A program made the position numbers and the translations under genes. DNA of 64,000 nucleotides. Source: an uncultured Polaribacter sp. (GTDB taxonomy: Bacteria; Bacteroidota; Bacteroidia; Flavobacteriales; Flavobacteriaceae). This document shows, piece after piece, positions 49,672-59,018 of this stretch. Below the pieces are notes generated by a model that saw only the letters and a list, made by a program, of their open reading frames with translations, did not search any database and had not been told where the DNA came from. How positions within the stretch are numbered: position 1 is the stretch's first letter; each line of letters starts with the position of its first letter. The DNA is taken from the NCBI RefSeq assembly GCF_947495205.1, contig NZ_CANLXV010000006.1:1-64000 (forward strand), given 5' to 3'.

Positions 49672-51579
49672 ATGGCAAAAGGAAATATTAATGTATCAGT
49701 AGAAAATATTTTTCCGCTGATTAAAAAGTTTTTATATTCTGATCATGAAATTTTCTTGAGAGAATTAATTTCTAATGGTACAGATGCAACTACGAAATTA
49801 AAACACTTAATTTCTATTGGTGAGGCAAAAACAGAATTGGGTGATGCTAAAATAGAAATTAGTATTAACAAAGATGCTAAAACCTTAACAATTAAAGATC
49901 AAGGTTTAGGAATGACAATGGATGAAGTTGAAAAATACATTAACCAAATTGCTTTTTCTGGTGCTGAAGAATTTTTAGATAAATATAAAGACGATAAAAA
50001 TGAAACTGGTGTAATTGGGCATTTTGGTTTAGGTTTTTACTCTGCTTTTATGGTTGCTGATAAGGTAGAAATTAAAACGAAATCTTTTAAAGATGCGCCT
50101 GCTGCACATTGGACCTGTGATGGTTCTCCTGAATATACTTTGGTAGAAAATGACAAAACTGACAGAGGTACTGAGATTGTTTTACACATTGCAGAAGATT
50201 CTACAGAATTTTTAGAAGAAGGTAAAATTAGAGGTTTGTTAACCAAATACAATCGTTTTAACCAAGTGCCAATTAAATTTGGAACTAAAAAAATAAACGA
50301 TCCTGCGCATGAACCTGCTACTACAAAAGATAAAGATGGCAAAGAAACTACAGAGCCTCACAGACAAATAGAGGTTGATGATATTATTAACAACACAAAC
50401 CCTGCTTGGACAAAAGCACCTGCAGATTTAGAAAAAGAAGATTACGATAATTTCTACAGAGAATTGTATCCAATGCAATTTGAAGAGTCTTTATTCCACA
50501 TTCATTTAAATGTAGATTATCCGTTTAACTTAACAGGAATTTTATTTTTCCCTAAGTTATCACAAAACATGGATATGCAAAAGGATAAAATTCAATTGTA
50601 CCAAAACCAAGTTTTTGTAACAGATAATGTAGAAGGTATTGTGCCAGACTTTTTACAGATGTTAAAAGGTGTTATTGACTCTCCAGATATTCCGTTAAAC
50701 GTATCTCGTTCTTATTTACAAGCAGATGGTGCTGTTAAAAAAATATCTGGTTACATTACTAAAAAAGTGGCCGATAAATTAAGCTCTTTATTCAAAAAAG
50801 ATAGAGCAGATTTTGAGCAAAAATGGAACGATATTAAAGTAATTATCGAATACGGAATGTTATCTGAGGATAAATTCTTTGATAAAGCAAAGAAATTTGC
50901 TTTGTACCCAACTGTTGCAGATACTTTTTTCACTTTTGATGAATTAATTGAAAAAACAAAAGACAACCAAACCGATAAAGATGGAAACCATGTAATTTTA
51001 TACGCATCTAACAAGGAGGCGCAACACAGTTACATACAAGAAGCTACTGCAAAAGGTTATGAAGTGTTAGTTTTAGATTCGCCAATTATATCGCATTTAA
51101 TGCAAAAATTAGAAGGTGGAGATGCTAAAGTGAAATTTACAAGAGTTGATGCTGATTTTATTGATAATTTAATTAAGAAAGACGAAAATGTAATTTCTAA
51201 ATTATCTGACGAAGAAAAAGAAAAATTAAAGCCTGTAATTGAAGGTGCTGTAAATAACAAAAGTTACACAGTTCAGCTAGAAGCTATGGATTCTGCATCT
51301 TCTCCGTTTATAATTACTGTACCAGAATTTATGCGTAGAATGAAAGAAATGCAAGCTTCTGGTGGTGGTGGAATGATGGGAATGGGCAACATGCCAGACA
51401 TGTACAACTTAGTTGTAAACACCAACAGCCCATTAGTTTCAGAAATTTTAACTGCTGATGAGGACAAACAAAAAGGCTTAATTTCTCAAGCTTTTGATTT
51501 GGCAAAACTATCTCAAAACCTATTGCATGGTGAAGAGTTGACAAACTTTATTAAACGTTCTTATGAACTTATAAAATAA
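49672..51579 (+). CDS. htpG: Molecular chaperone HtpG (Hsp90)
   Basis: 635 residues with N-terminal GHKL ATPase domain (LRELISNGTDA, DQGLGM, GHFGLGFYSAF), middle domain and C-terminal dimerisation domain. The linker at about 220-245 (ATTKDKDGKETTEPH) and Gly/Met-rich segment (GGGGMMGMGNMP) near 560 are normal for Bacteroidota. Cytoplasmic stress chaperone; no obvious heat-shock element is visible upstream. Confidence 0.97.
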   Translation: MAKGNINVSVENIFPLIKKFLYSDHEIFLRELISNGTDATTKLKHLISIGEAKTELGDAKIEISINKDAKTLTIKDQGLGMTMDEVEKYINQIAFSGAEEFLDKYKDDKNETGVIGHFGLGFYSAFMVADKVEIKTKSFKDAPAAHWTCDGSPEYTLVENDKTDRGTEIVLHIAEDSTEFLEEGKIRGLLTKYNRFNQVPIKFGTKKINDPAHEPATTKDKDGKETTEPHRQIEVDDIINNTNPAWTKAPADLEKEDYDNFYRELYPMQFEESLFHIHLNVDYPFNLTGILFFPKLSQNMDMQKDKIQLYQNQVFVTDNVEGIVPDFLQMLKGVIDSPDIPLNVSRSYLQADGAVKKISGYITKKVADKLSSLFKKDRADFEQKWNDIKVIIEYGMLSEDKFFDKAKKFALYPTVADTFFTFDELIEKTKDNQTDKDGNHVILYASNKEAQHSYIQEATAKGYEVLVLDSPIISHLMQKLEGGDAKVKFTRVDADFIDNLIKKDENVISKLSDEEKEKLKPVIEGAVNNKSYTVQLEAMDSASSPFIITVPEFMRRMKEMQASGGGGMMGMGNMPDMYNLVVNTNSPLVSEILTADEDKQKGLISQAFDLAKLSQNLLHGEELTNFIKRSYELIK

Positions 51580-51603
51580 ATTCTGAAATTGTTTCTCAGT
51601 AAT

Positions 51604-51636
51604 AAAAGCCACTTTGTAACAACAAAGTGGCTTTTT
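51604..51636 (+). terminator. htpG terminator
   Basis: AAAAGCCACTTTGT/ACAAAGTGGCTTTT, 14-bp stem, AACA loop, T-run. Confidence 0.9.
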
Positions 51637-51714
51637 TGTTAAACTGTGCTAAAGTTTTAAATACATCGCACTTGTTTTGTTATTTTTAAACTTCACTTTT
51701 TAAATCAATTAAAG

Positions 51715-52083
51715 ATGAAAAAAATTACCATACTTTTATTTTGTGCTTTTTTAATGCAATCTTGTGCACATAATTCTTTAAAAAATTCACAAAAAAATAA
51801 TACAGTTTTAAATTTAGACGGCAACCAAAGCATGTGTATTACAGGCAAAGGCATTGGGCAAGATGCAGCAATAAATCCTTATAAAAATGAAGATAGTTTT
51901 GCTATTGTAAAAAATATTGGCAAAACAACTTTATCTGTAAGAATTCGAAATAAAGGAAAAATAACTGATGAAATAGCCATAAACCCTAAAGAAACTAAAA
52001 AAATAGTCTTGTTAAAAAATTACGAATTGTATTTAGATAGCGAAAGTGTAGCTAAAGCAGCCGTTAGTTTTGTAAAATCTTAA
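51715..52083 (+). CDS. Small lipoprotein of unknown function
   Basis: 122 residues with lipoprotein signal (FLMQSCAHN, Cys17) and an all-beta mature part (about 40-122; GKTTLSVRIRNKGKI, INPKETKKIVLL). No family recognised. Convergent with the cysteine-cluster gene, which ends four bases away. Confidence 0.75.
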   Translation: MKKITILLFCAFLMQSCAHNSLKNSQKNNTVLNLDGNQSMCITGKGIGQDAAINPYKNEDSFAIVKNIGKTTLSVRIRNKGKITDEIAINPKETKKIVLLKNYELYLDSESVAKAAVSFVKS

Positions 52084-52087
52084 AACA

Positions 52088-52609
52088 TTATCTCCTAATC
52101 TTCTTACGAGATTCCATGGGTATTTTGGCTTTTAAAGCTTCTACAATATTATAGGTTGCAGGACAAACAAATGTATTTTGCACGGTTAAATCTGTAAGTT
52201 GAATAAATTTTCTACGATTTGTATGTGGGTATTCTGCACAAGCTTTTGGCCTTACATCATAAATAAAACATGTATTGTCTGTTTCATCTAAAAAAGAACA
52301 AGGTGCTGATTTTAAAACTAAAAAATCATCTGAATCTAACTCAATATATTGCTTTTTAAAATCAACCACTTTCATTTTTAAGTGCTTGGAAATACGCTCA
52401 ATATCTTTTTCTGTAAAAATTGGCGATGTTGTTTTGCAACAATTTCCACAATCTAAACAATCTGTTTTATTAAACTCTTCTGTATGCAACTCTTGCATTA
52501 CATAATCTAAGTTTTTAGGAGTACGTCTTTTAAGGTTTAGAAAATATTTTTTATTTTCTTTTTCTTTTTCTGATGCTAATTTTGGCAGTTCTTCTAAACG
52601 TTTTTCCAT
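52088..52609 (-). CDS. YkgJ-family cysteine-cluster protein
   Basis: 173 residues with CLDCGNCC, then CSFLDE, CFIY and RPKACAEYP, the zinc- or iron-sulfur-binding cysteine pattern of the YkgJ/DUF (CxxCxxCC) family. Function not established. A basic N- and C-terminus could bind nucleic acid. Confidence 0.88.
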   Translation of the reverse strand: MEKRLEELPKLASEKEKENKKYFLNLKRRTPKNLDYVMQELHTEEFNKTDCLDCGNCCKTTSPIFTEKDIERISKHLKMKVVDFKKQYIELDSDDFLVLKSAPCSFLDETDNTCFIYDVRPKACAEYPHTNRRKFIQLTDLTVQNTFVCPATYNIVEALKAKIPMESRKKIRR

Positions 52610-52697
52610 CTTACAAAATTACAAATTAAAGCTGACAATGAGTTTTCTTTTTTCATCTTAAAAAATGACTATTTATGTACTATAAAAATTCAAAAAA

Positions 52698-52787
52698 TGA
52701 CCAAATTAATGTAAATACAGTCAACGTATTGACTAAATTAACGTAAATATAGTCAGTTAATTGACTAAATTAATGTAAATACAGTCA
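52698..52787. repeat. Three 26-bp dyads spaced 32 bp
   Basis: Units at 52698-52723, 52730-52755 and 52762-52787, each TGACt-AAATTAA-GTAAATA-AGTCA with inverted TGAC/GTCA ends. The period is exactly 32 bp, three helical turns. They lie just upstream of the -7 box TATCTTTG (52805-52812) of the DUF4143 ATPase. Confidence 0.8.
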
Positions 52788-52804
52788 ATTATATGTAATT
52801 TTTT

Positions 52805-52812
52805 ATATCTTT
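52805..52812 (+). promoter_or_regulatory. -7 box of the DUF4143 ATPase gene
   Basis: TATCTTTG; it ends five bases before the ATG at 52818, so the transcript is leaderless or nearly so. Confidence 0.6.
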
Positions 52813-52817
52813 GTTGT

Positions 52818-53960
52818 ATGAAAACAGAAATAGAAAGAGCTGTAATTAATGTAGTTAACAAAAAAGCACAACCTAATAAAGTACTATTATTAGTAGGTGC
52901 TAGACGCGTTGGAAAAACAAGGTTTATAAAAAAATACATTCATCATTTTCCTAAAAACAAGGTTTTAAAATTAAATGGCGAAGATATTGATGACGTAGCA
53001 TTGTTAGCTAGAAGAAGTGTTGCCAATTACAAACGCTTATTAAAAGGTATAGCATTATTAGCCATTGATGAAGCACAACACATACCTAATATTGGTTTAA
53101 TTTTAAAGTTAATTGTAGATGAAATTGAAAACATAAAAGTAATTGTAACAGGAAGTTCTATGTTTGATTTAAACAATCAATTAGGAGAACCTTTGGTAGG
53201 TAGAAAATATACAATTTACATGTATCCATTAAGTCAGATAGAATTTTCTAAAGAAGAAAACTATAAAATAACTTCAGAAAAACTAGAAGAAAGATTACTG
53301 TTTGGTGGTTATCCAGAATTGGTGCATTTAAACCAATGGCAAGATAAACAAGAGTATTTACAAGAAATTATAAACGATTATTTATTAAAAGACATTTTAA
53401 TTTTTCAGAATATAAAAAAAGCCGATAAAATTTATAACCTTTTAAGATTACTAGCTTTTCAGATAGGAAATGAAGTCTCTTTAAACGAATTGGGCAATCA
53501 ATTACAAATTTCTAAAAATACTGTAGAAAGTTATTTAGATTTATTAACCAAAGTTTTTGTGATTTTTAAGGTTGAAGGTTACAGCAAAAATCTACGTAAA
53601 GAAGTTACAAAATCTAGTAAATGGTATTTTTATGATGTTGGCATTAGAAACGCCATTATTAAAAATTTTAATATTTTACAAAACAGAAACGATGTTGGCC
53701 AATTATGGGAAAACTATCTCATTGTAGAACGCATGAAAAAACAAGAATACCAAAGAATTATAGGCAATAATTATTTCTGGAGAACGTATGATCAACAAGA
53801 ACTAGATTGGTTAGAAGAAAAAGCAGAAAAACTATCTGCTTTTGAGTTTAAATGGAATGCAAATAAAAAAGTGAAAATTCCTACAGCGTTTGGTAAAGCT
53901 TACACAGATGCTAATTTTAAAGTAATAACTAAAGAAAATTATTTGGATTTTATTACCTGA
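52818..53960 (+). CDS. AAA_14/DUF4143 ATP-binding protein
   Basis: 380 residues: P-loop GARRVGKT (Lys33), Walker B LLAIDEAQH, sensor GSSMFDL, an HTH-like region (NELGNQLQISKNTVESYLDLL, about 225-245) and a C-terminal PD-(D/E)XK-like DUF4143 domain (SAFEFKWN). Members of this widespread family are of unknown function and often lie in genomic variable regions. Three dyads upstream suggest autoregulation through the HTH. Confidence 0.9.
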   Translation: MKTEIERAVINVVNKKAQPNKVLLLVGARRVGKTRFIKKYIHHFPKNKVLKLNGEDIDDVALLARRSVANYKRLLKGIALLAIDEAQHIPNIGLILKLIVDEIENIKVIVTGSSMFDLNNQLGEPLVGRKYTIYMYPLSQIEFSKEENYKITSEKLEERLLFGGYPELVHLNQWQDKQEYLQEIINDYLLKDILIFQNIKKADKIYNLLRLLAFQIGNEVSLNELGNQLQISKNTVESYLDLLTKVFVIFKVEGYSKNLRKEVTKSSKWYFYDVGIRNAIIKNFNILQNRNDVGQLWENYLIVERMKKQEYQRIIGNNYFWRTYDQQELDWLEEKAEKLSAFEFKWNANKKVKIPTAFGKAYTDANFKVITKENYLDFIT

Positions 53961-54002
53961 AAATAACATATTTAGAATTTAAGGCTAAAAACTTATGTAA
54001 AA

Positions 54003-54039
54003 AAAGACCTGAAAGAATTTTAAAATCTTTCAGGTCTTT
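54003..54039. terminator. Bidirectional terminator
   Basis: AAAGACCTGAAAGA/TCTTTCAGGTCTTT, 14-bp stem between convergent genes. Confidence 0.88.
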
Positions 54040-54091
54040 CTAATTAATAAACTTTCACAAAATGAAAGATAAAATTTATCTTTTAAAAAAT

Positions 54092-54778
54092 CTAATTATT
54101 TAAATTATAACTACTTAAACTGTCAGTTTTAATGGTTACATTTTTTGGTTTTGCCATCCACAGTTTTGTTTTATCCTTTAAATTAATTGTTGCGTTTTTA
54201 AGGTTCGCATTCTCTATTATAACTGTTTGCTTTTTAGTTACATTATCTATTTTAATTACTCTAGCAGGTCTATATATAAATACATAAGATTGTTTTTTCG
54301 CGTTTAAAGAAAAATAATTAATAGAGTCTGCTTTTAAATGCCCTGTTAATCTACTTTTTGTTAAATCTATTTGCAAACTATCTGCATAAAATCTGCTTAA
54401 ATTTACTTTTGAGTTTTCTAAACCAATAATGCTTTTTACATTTTCCACAGAAATATGTGTATCATATTTTTCATCAGTCTTGGTAACAAATAACGTATCG
54501 TTTTTAACCAAAAAATTATCAAAACTATAATTTTCAGGAATTACTTCATTATTTGGAGCATAACAACTAACAATATTACTGATACTTTTTGATATATTAA
54601 TTTTAGTATTTTCTTGAGCTACAATTACAGAAAATAACGGTAATTTTAAATATTTAGAGTTAGCTTTAGATTTTTTAAGCGACTTTTCTTCATGGTTTTT
54701 AGCATTTATAAACAACGTTAAAGTTGCACCAAAAATAAATACGAGCATTGTTAGGTGTATGTATCTAGACGTTTTCAT
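54092..54778 (-). CDS. Membrane-anchored protein of unknown function
   Basis: 228 residues with one N-terminal helix (LTMLVFIFGATLTLFI) and a long extracytoplasmic beta-rich part with repeated Lxx(S/N)LxxxL-type strands (NSKVNLSRFYADSLQIDLT), like a DUF2807 beta-helix. It begins one base after the GntR gene and so belongs to the GntR/ABC operon. Function unknown. Confidence 0.72.
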   Translation of the reverse strand: MKTSRYIHLTMLVFIFGATLTLFINAKNHEEKSLKKSKANSKYLKLPLFSVIVAQENTKINISKSISNIVSCYAPNNEVIPENYSFDNFLVKNDTLFVTKTDEKYDTHISVENVKSIIGLENSKVNLSRFYADSLQIDLTKSRLTGHLKADSINYFSLNAKKQSYVFIYRPARVIKIDNVTKKQTVIIENANLKNATINLKDKTKLWMAKPKNVTIKTDSLSSYNLNN

Positions 54779-55144
54779 TTAATTGTTTTTATTAATTTCT
54801 TGTAAAAGGTTTTGTAAATCTGTGGCGTTTAATTTTAAAAGTTTTACCTTTTGAATTAATAAAGGCAAATCGTTTTCAAAAAAATGAATCTTTTCTTTGG
54901 CTCTTATCTTTTCAATAGCATTTTCTGAAACAAAATAGCCAACACCACGTTTGTTTTCAAAAATTCCTTCGTCTTGCAAATACGCATAACTACGCATTAC
55001 CGTATTTCTATTTACTTCTAGGGCAACTGCTAAATCTCTAACAGACAAAACACGCTCATTGGGTTTTAAATCACTGGCTAATATTCTGTTGCACAAATTA
55101 TCTGCAATTTGTAAGTAAATTCCTCTATTTGATTTAAATTCCAT
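54779..55144 (-). CDS. GntR-family regulator (YtrA type)
   Basis: 121 residues with winged HTH (RDLAVALEVNRNTVMRSYAYLQDEGIFENKRGVGYFV) and a short C-terminal helix, the YtrA layout. Represses the ABC-transporter operon it belongs to. Follows the permease by one base. Confidence 0.92.
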   Translation of the reverse strand: MEFKSNRGIYLQIADNLCNRILASDLKPNERVLSVRDLAVALEVNRNTVMRSYAYLQDEGIFENKRGVGYFVSENAIEKIRAKEKIHFFENDLPLLIQKVKLLKLNATDLQNLLQEINKNN

Positions 55145-55145
55145 A

Positions 55146-56018
55146 TTAAACCTCTCTTTCTTTTAAATTAAAATAAGCTAATGGAGCTAAAAATAAACTG
55201 ATGCCAGAAAAAAGTACTAAGTAATAAAGATCATGATTTGTAACACGTTTACTAACAAAATGTTTTGTTAATTTTAATTCAAAAAATTCGTTTTCGCCAT
55301 GAGCATAAAATATATGAGAGCACAATAATTGAAGTAAAAAAACAGAAAATGCAATAATTGCAAAAGCAAAAACAGTTTTAAAAAGCGCATATTTTTTAAA
55401 ATAACTTGCACCAGCAAAAGCAAAAAATGTTACAAATAAAAATAGGGATATGAATATATAATAATGAATAGATTTTACATTAAAAACAGCGTATTTATAT
55501 TTATGATAAATAGTTAAAGGATCTAAAATAGTGTAGTTTTTTAAAGTATTAGAAATGGGTTCAAAAATTTCAAAAAATAAATAAGATACCTTAAATATGC
55601 TCCAAAACAAAATAAAGTACAATAGCACAAAAGCTACTATTCTAATTAAAAATTGTGCTACAAATTTTTCTAAATTAGAAACTGGCAAAAGCAAATAATG
55701 CAAACTCTTTTTGTTAGATCCTAACGCAGGAAAGGCAGTACCAGCACTTACTAATATACCAATAAATAAGCTAATCAGAAATGGTGGCAAATAACTCTTT
55801 TTAAAAAAAGTTATATTTACATTATAAACACTATCTATTTTATGATTGTCTATATATTGTATTTGTTTAGTATAATCAATTAGATTAAAAGTATTTATAA
55901 AGAATAATACAATACACAAACCTAAGAGTGTAAAAAGGTACGTTTTGCCGTTTAAAGCCAAGTCGTATTTTAAATATAGATAGAATCTTTGGGAACTAAA
56001 ATATTTTTTTGTCGTCAT
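55146..56018 (-). CDS. ABC-2-like membrane permease
   Basis: 290 residues with about six helices (including 30-50, 80-100, 125-150, 185-205, 215-235, 262-285). Too divergent for a named family, but it lies between the ABC ATPase and the GntR regulator as in YtrA operons, so it is the transport subunit. Confidence 0.8.
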   Translation of the reverse strand: MTTKKYFSSQRFYLYLKYDLALNGKTYLFTLLGLCIVLFFINTFNLIDYTKQIQYIDNHKIDSVYNVNITFFKKSYLPPFLISLFIGILVSAGTAFPALGSNKKSLHYLLLPVSNLEKFVAQFLIRIVAFVLLYFILFWSIFKVSYLFFEIFEPISNTLKNYTILDPLTIYHKYKYAVFNVKSIHYYIFISLFLFVTFFAFAGASYFKKYALFKTVFAFAIIAFSVFLLQLLCSHIFYAHGENEFFELKLTKHFVSKRVTNHDLYYLVLFSGISLFLAPLAYFNLKEREV

Positions 56019-56021
56019 AAT

Positions 56022-56843
56022 TTATAAGTTAATTTCTGCTTTATTCGCAATTGCATTAAACAATAATTCAATATCAATTTCTGTTTCTTCGTTATTGGCA
56101 ACAGGCACAATAACTTTATAACCAAAAGGATTTTTCTCGTAATATTTTACATTCTCTAAATTGGCAATAGAACTTACGTTTTGAAACTGATATTTTTCCG
56201 TGATTTTAAATGTTTCTTGTTCAAAAACAATTTTACCATCTGCAATTTGTACAATTTTATCTATTACATTTTCTACATCTTTTACTTGATGTGTAGATAT
56301 AATTACCGTCTGATTTTCGGTAACAGATTCTATTAAAACTTTTCTAAATATTTTTTTTGAAGGAATATCTAAGCCATTTGTAGGTTCATCTAACAACAAT
56401 AATTTACAATTGGTAGACAAGGCAAAAGCTATGATAAACTTCTTTTGTTGCCCGTGAGAAATTTTATGTAATTTCTGATTTTCTGTTAATTGAAAAGATG
56501 CTAATAAATGATGCATTTTATCAAAATCGAAATTTTTATACAAAGCACCATAAACAGCTAAATAGGTTTTTATAGTAAGACTTGGCAGAAATGGAGTATC
56601 ATCTACCAAAAAAATATCTGATAAAAAATCGGGTTCACGCTGAATAGGTTTGGTGTTGTTTACTACAATTTTTCCTTGTTTTACATGTAGTAAACCCGAA
56701 ATAATTTTTAATAAAGTAGATTTTCCTGCGCCATTTTCTCCCAACAAACCTATAATATTACCAGATTCTTGAGTAAAACTAAAGTCTTTAAATAAAAACT
56801 TTTTTTTGGTATAACCAAAAGATATATTTTCAATTGCAATCAT
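56022..56843 (-). CDS. ABC transporter ATP-binding protein
   Basis: 273 residues: Walker A GENGAGKST, Q-loop, signature-like SHGQQKKF (in place of LSGGQ), Walker B LLLLDEPTNGLD, H-loop STHQ. The altered signature is typical of this subgroup. First gene of the leftward operon with permease, GntR regulator and anchored protein; possibly an antimicrobial-peptide or lipid exporter. Confidence 0.92.
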   Translation of the reverse strand: MIAIENISFGYTKKKFLFKDFSFTQESGNIIGLLGENGAGKSTLLKIISGLLHVKQGKIVVNNTKPIQREPDFLSDIFLVDDTPFLPSLTIKTYLAVYGALYKNFDFDKMHHLLASFQLTENQKLHKISHGQQKKFIIAFALSTNCKLLLLDEPTNGLDIPSKKIFRKVLIESVTENQTVIISTHQVKDVENVIDKIVQIADGKIVFEQETFKITEKYQFQNVSSIANLENVKYYEKNPFGYKVIVPVANNEETEIDIELLFNAIANKAEINL

Positions 56844-56969
56844 AAATAATGTATTAGTGTACTATTTAACTATGACACAAAGATAGGATTTGTTTTAAAT
56901 TCCGCAAGAAAAAACAAAATAAACTTTTGAAACAAGCTATAAACTACCCATTTAAATAAATAAAAATGT

Positions 56970-56977
56970 TAATTTTG
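56970..56977 (+). promoter_or_regulatory. -7 box of argS
   Basis: TAATTTTG fits TAnnTTTG and lies 22 bases before the ATG at 56999. It rules out the upstream ATG at 56966. Confidence 0.7.
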
Positions 56978-56998
56978 CAACTCAATTTTCAAGAACCA

Positions 56999-58774
56999 AT
57001 GAACATTCAAAATACCATAGAAACCAAAGTAAAAGAAGGTTTTTTAGCATTATATACTATTGAAATTCCTACAGTAGAATTTCAAGCCACTAGAAAAGAA
57101 TTTGAAGGAGATATTACCGTTGTTGTTTTTCCTTTATTGCGTTATAAAAAAGGAAATCCTGTACAAATAGGCGAAGATTTAGGAAAATATTTGGTAGAAA
57201 ATGTTAAAGAAATCACTAATTTTAATGTGGTTAAAGGTTTTTTAAATCTGGTTATAGAAGATAGTTTTTATACCAACTTTTTTAATAGTATTTATGCAGA
57301 TACTACATTTGGTTTTAGTGCGCCAAAGGCAGATGATAAAGCTGTTTTGGTAGAATACTCCTCTCCTAACACCAACAAACCTTTACATTTAGGGCATGTT
57401 AGAAATAATTTATTAGGCTATGCTGTGGCAGAAATTATTAAAGCATCAGGAAAAAAAGTCTACAAAACACAGATAATTAACGATCGTGGAATACACATTT
57501 GTAAATCTATGTTGGCTTGGGTAAAGTTTGGTAATGGAGAAACTCCTGAATCTACTGGCTTAAAAGGCGATAAATTGGTTGGAAATTATTATGTAAAATT
57601 TGACCAAGAATACAAAAAAGAAATTTCGCAGTTAGTTGCAGCAGGAAAAACAGAAGACGAAGCAAAAAAAGAAGCACCACTTTTTAAGGAAGCGCAACAA
57701 ATGCTTTTAAAATGGGAAGCTGGAGACCAAGAAGTTGTACAACTTTGGGAAACTATGAATGCTTGGGTGTACGCTGGTTTTGATGTTACTTACAAAAATT
57801 TAGGTGTAGATTTTGATAATTTATATTACGAAAGCAATACTTATCTTTTAGGAAAAGACATTATAGAAGAAGGTTTAAAAACCCAAGTTTTTTACCAAAA
57901 AGAAGACGGTTCTGTTTGGTGCGATTTAACAGAAGATGGTTTAGATGAAAAACTGGTATTACGCTCTGATGGAACTGCAGTTTATATGACGCAAGATATT
58001 GGTACAGCCATACAAAGAGCTAAAGATTTACCAAATGTTGGCGGAATGGTATATACTGTTGGTAATGAGCAAGATTACCACTTTAAAGTATTGTTTTTAA
58101 TCTTAAAAAAATTAGGATATTCTTGGGCAGAAAGTTTGTTTCATTTAAGTTACGGAATGGTAGATTTACCTTCTGGAAAAATGAAATCTAGAGAAGGAAC
58201 TGTAGTTGATGCAGACGATTTAATGCTAGAAATGGCAAGTACTGCCAAAGAAATTTCTGAAGAATTAGGCAAATTAGACGGTTATTCTGAACAAGAAAAA
58301 GAAGAATTGTACAAAACCATTGGTTTAGGAGCTTTAAAATATTTTATTTTAAAAGTAGATCCTAAAAAGAGAATTTTATTCGACCCAAAAAGTTCTGTAG
58401 ATTTTCAAGGAAATACGGGGCCTTTTATACAATACACATACGCAAGAATACAATCTATTATTAGAAAAGCAGATTTTGATTATTCAAAACCTGTTGCCAT
58501 AGATTTACATGAAAAAGAAAAGGAGTTGTTGAAACAATTGGAATTATTTCCAGAAACAATTCAACAAGCGGCTGCCAATTATTCGCCAGCAGTTATTGCA
58601 AATTATACCTATGATTTGGTAAAGGAGTTTAATTCTTTTTATCAGAATATTTCTATTTTAGGCGAAGAAGATTTAAACAAAAAAATATTTAGAGTACAAT
58701 TGGCTAAAAAGGTTGCAGACACTATAAAAGCTGCATTTTCTTTATTAGGAATTACAGTTCCTGAGAGAATGTAG
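56999..58774 (+). CDS. argS: Arginyl-tRNA synthetase
   Basis: 591 residues from the ATG at 56999, chosen because the promoter box lies at 56970-56977. Class I synthetase: N-terminal Add-1 domain, HLGH (HIGH motif, in PLHLGHVRNN), KMKSREG (KMSKS-like) and an anticodon-binding C-terminus. Normal length. Confidence 0.96.
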   Translation: MNIQNTIETKVKEGFLALYTIEIPTVEFQATRKEFEGDITVVVFPLLRYKKGNPVQIGEDLGKYLVENVKEITNFNVVKGFLNLVIEDSFYTNFFNSIYADTTFGFSAPKADDKAVLVEYSSPNTNKPLHLGHVRNNLLGYAVAEIIKASGKKVYKTQIINDRGIHICKSMLAWVKFGNGETPESTGLKGDKLVGNYYVKFDQEYKKEISQLVAAGKTEDEAKKEAPLFKEAQQMLLKWEAGDQEVVQLWETMNAWVYAGFDVTYKNLGVDFDNLYYESNTYLLGKDIIEEGLKTQVFYQKEDGSVWCDLTEDGLDEKLVLRSDGTAVYMTQDIGTAIQRAKDLPNVGGMVYTVGNEQDYHFKVLFLILKKLGYSWAESLFHLSYGMVDLPSGKMKSREGTVVDADDLMLEMASTAKEISEELGKLDGYSEQEKEELYKTIGLGALKYFILKVDPKKRILFDPKSSVDFQGNTGPFIQYTYARIQSIIRKADFDYSKPVAIDLHEKEKELLKQLELFPETIQQAAANYSPAVIANYTYDLVKEFNSFYQNISILGEEDLNKKIFRVQLAKKVADTIKAAFSLLGITVPERM

Positions 58775-58787
58775 AATCCCATCCTAA

Positions 58788-58803
58788 CCTTCCTGAAGGA
58801 AGG
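58788..58803 (+). terminator. Small hairpin after argS
   Basis: CCTTCC/GGAAGG with TGAA loop; no T-tract, so weak. Confidence 0.35.
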
Positions 58804-58907
58804 AACTAGTTGTGTAAATTTTATGTTTTTATTGAAAAAAATTGAAGAATAGTAGTAAGTAAATATTAAATAAAGTTTTAGTAAATAACAAAAGTTCGTA
58901 AATTAGC

Positions 58908-58997
58908 ACGCGTTAAGGATTGAACGGCTTGTTTGAGCTCTTTTTTATTCTTTTTCTGAATAAAAAAAGCGAGTAGTGAAAGCCTGTTAAAACGCCC
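58908..58997 (+). ncRNA. Structured RNA, copy 3 of 3 (Flavo-1-like)
   Basis: GCGTT (58910-58914) closes with AACGC (58991-58995). Inside are AGGATTGAACGGCTT, a TTTTTTATTC/GAATAAAAAA hairpin, then GAGTAGTGAAAGCC, which pairs back to GGCTT. Blocks and order match 48317-48412 closely. It ends 22 bases before the lpdA start, so it could be a leader RNA of lpdA or an independent small RNA. Confidence 0.6.
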
Positions 58998-59018
58998 AAA
59001 TTAGATAAATTAAAAGAA

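Noticed and set aside
52698..52787. Possible CRISPR array.
   Set aside because: Only three units with 6-bp gaps and no spacers; no cas gene nearby.
56966..56998. Upstream ATG for argS.
   Set aside because: The -7 box TAATTTTG lies downstream of it and the extra residues are not of ArgS type.
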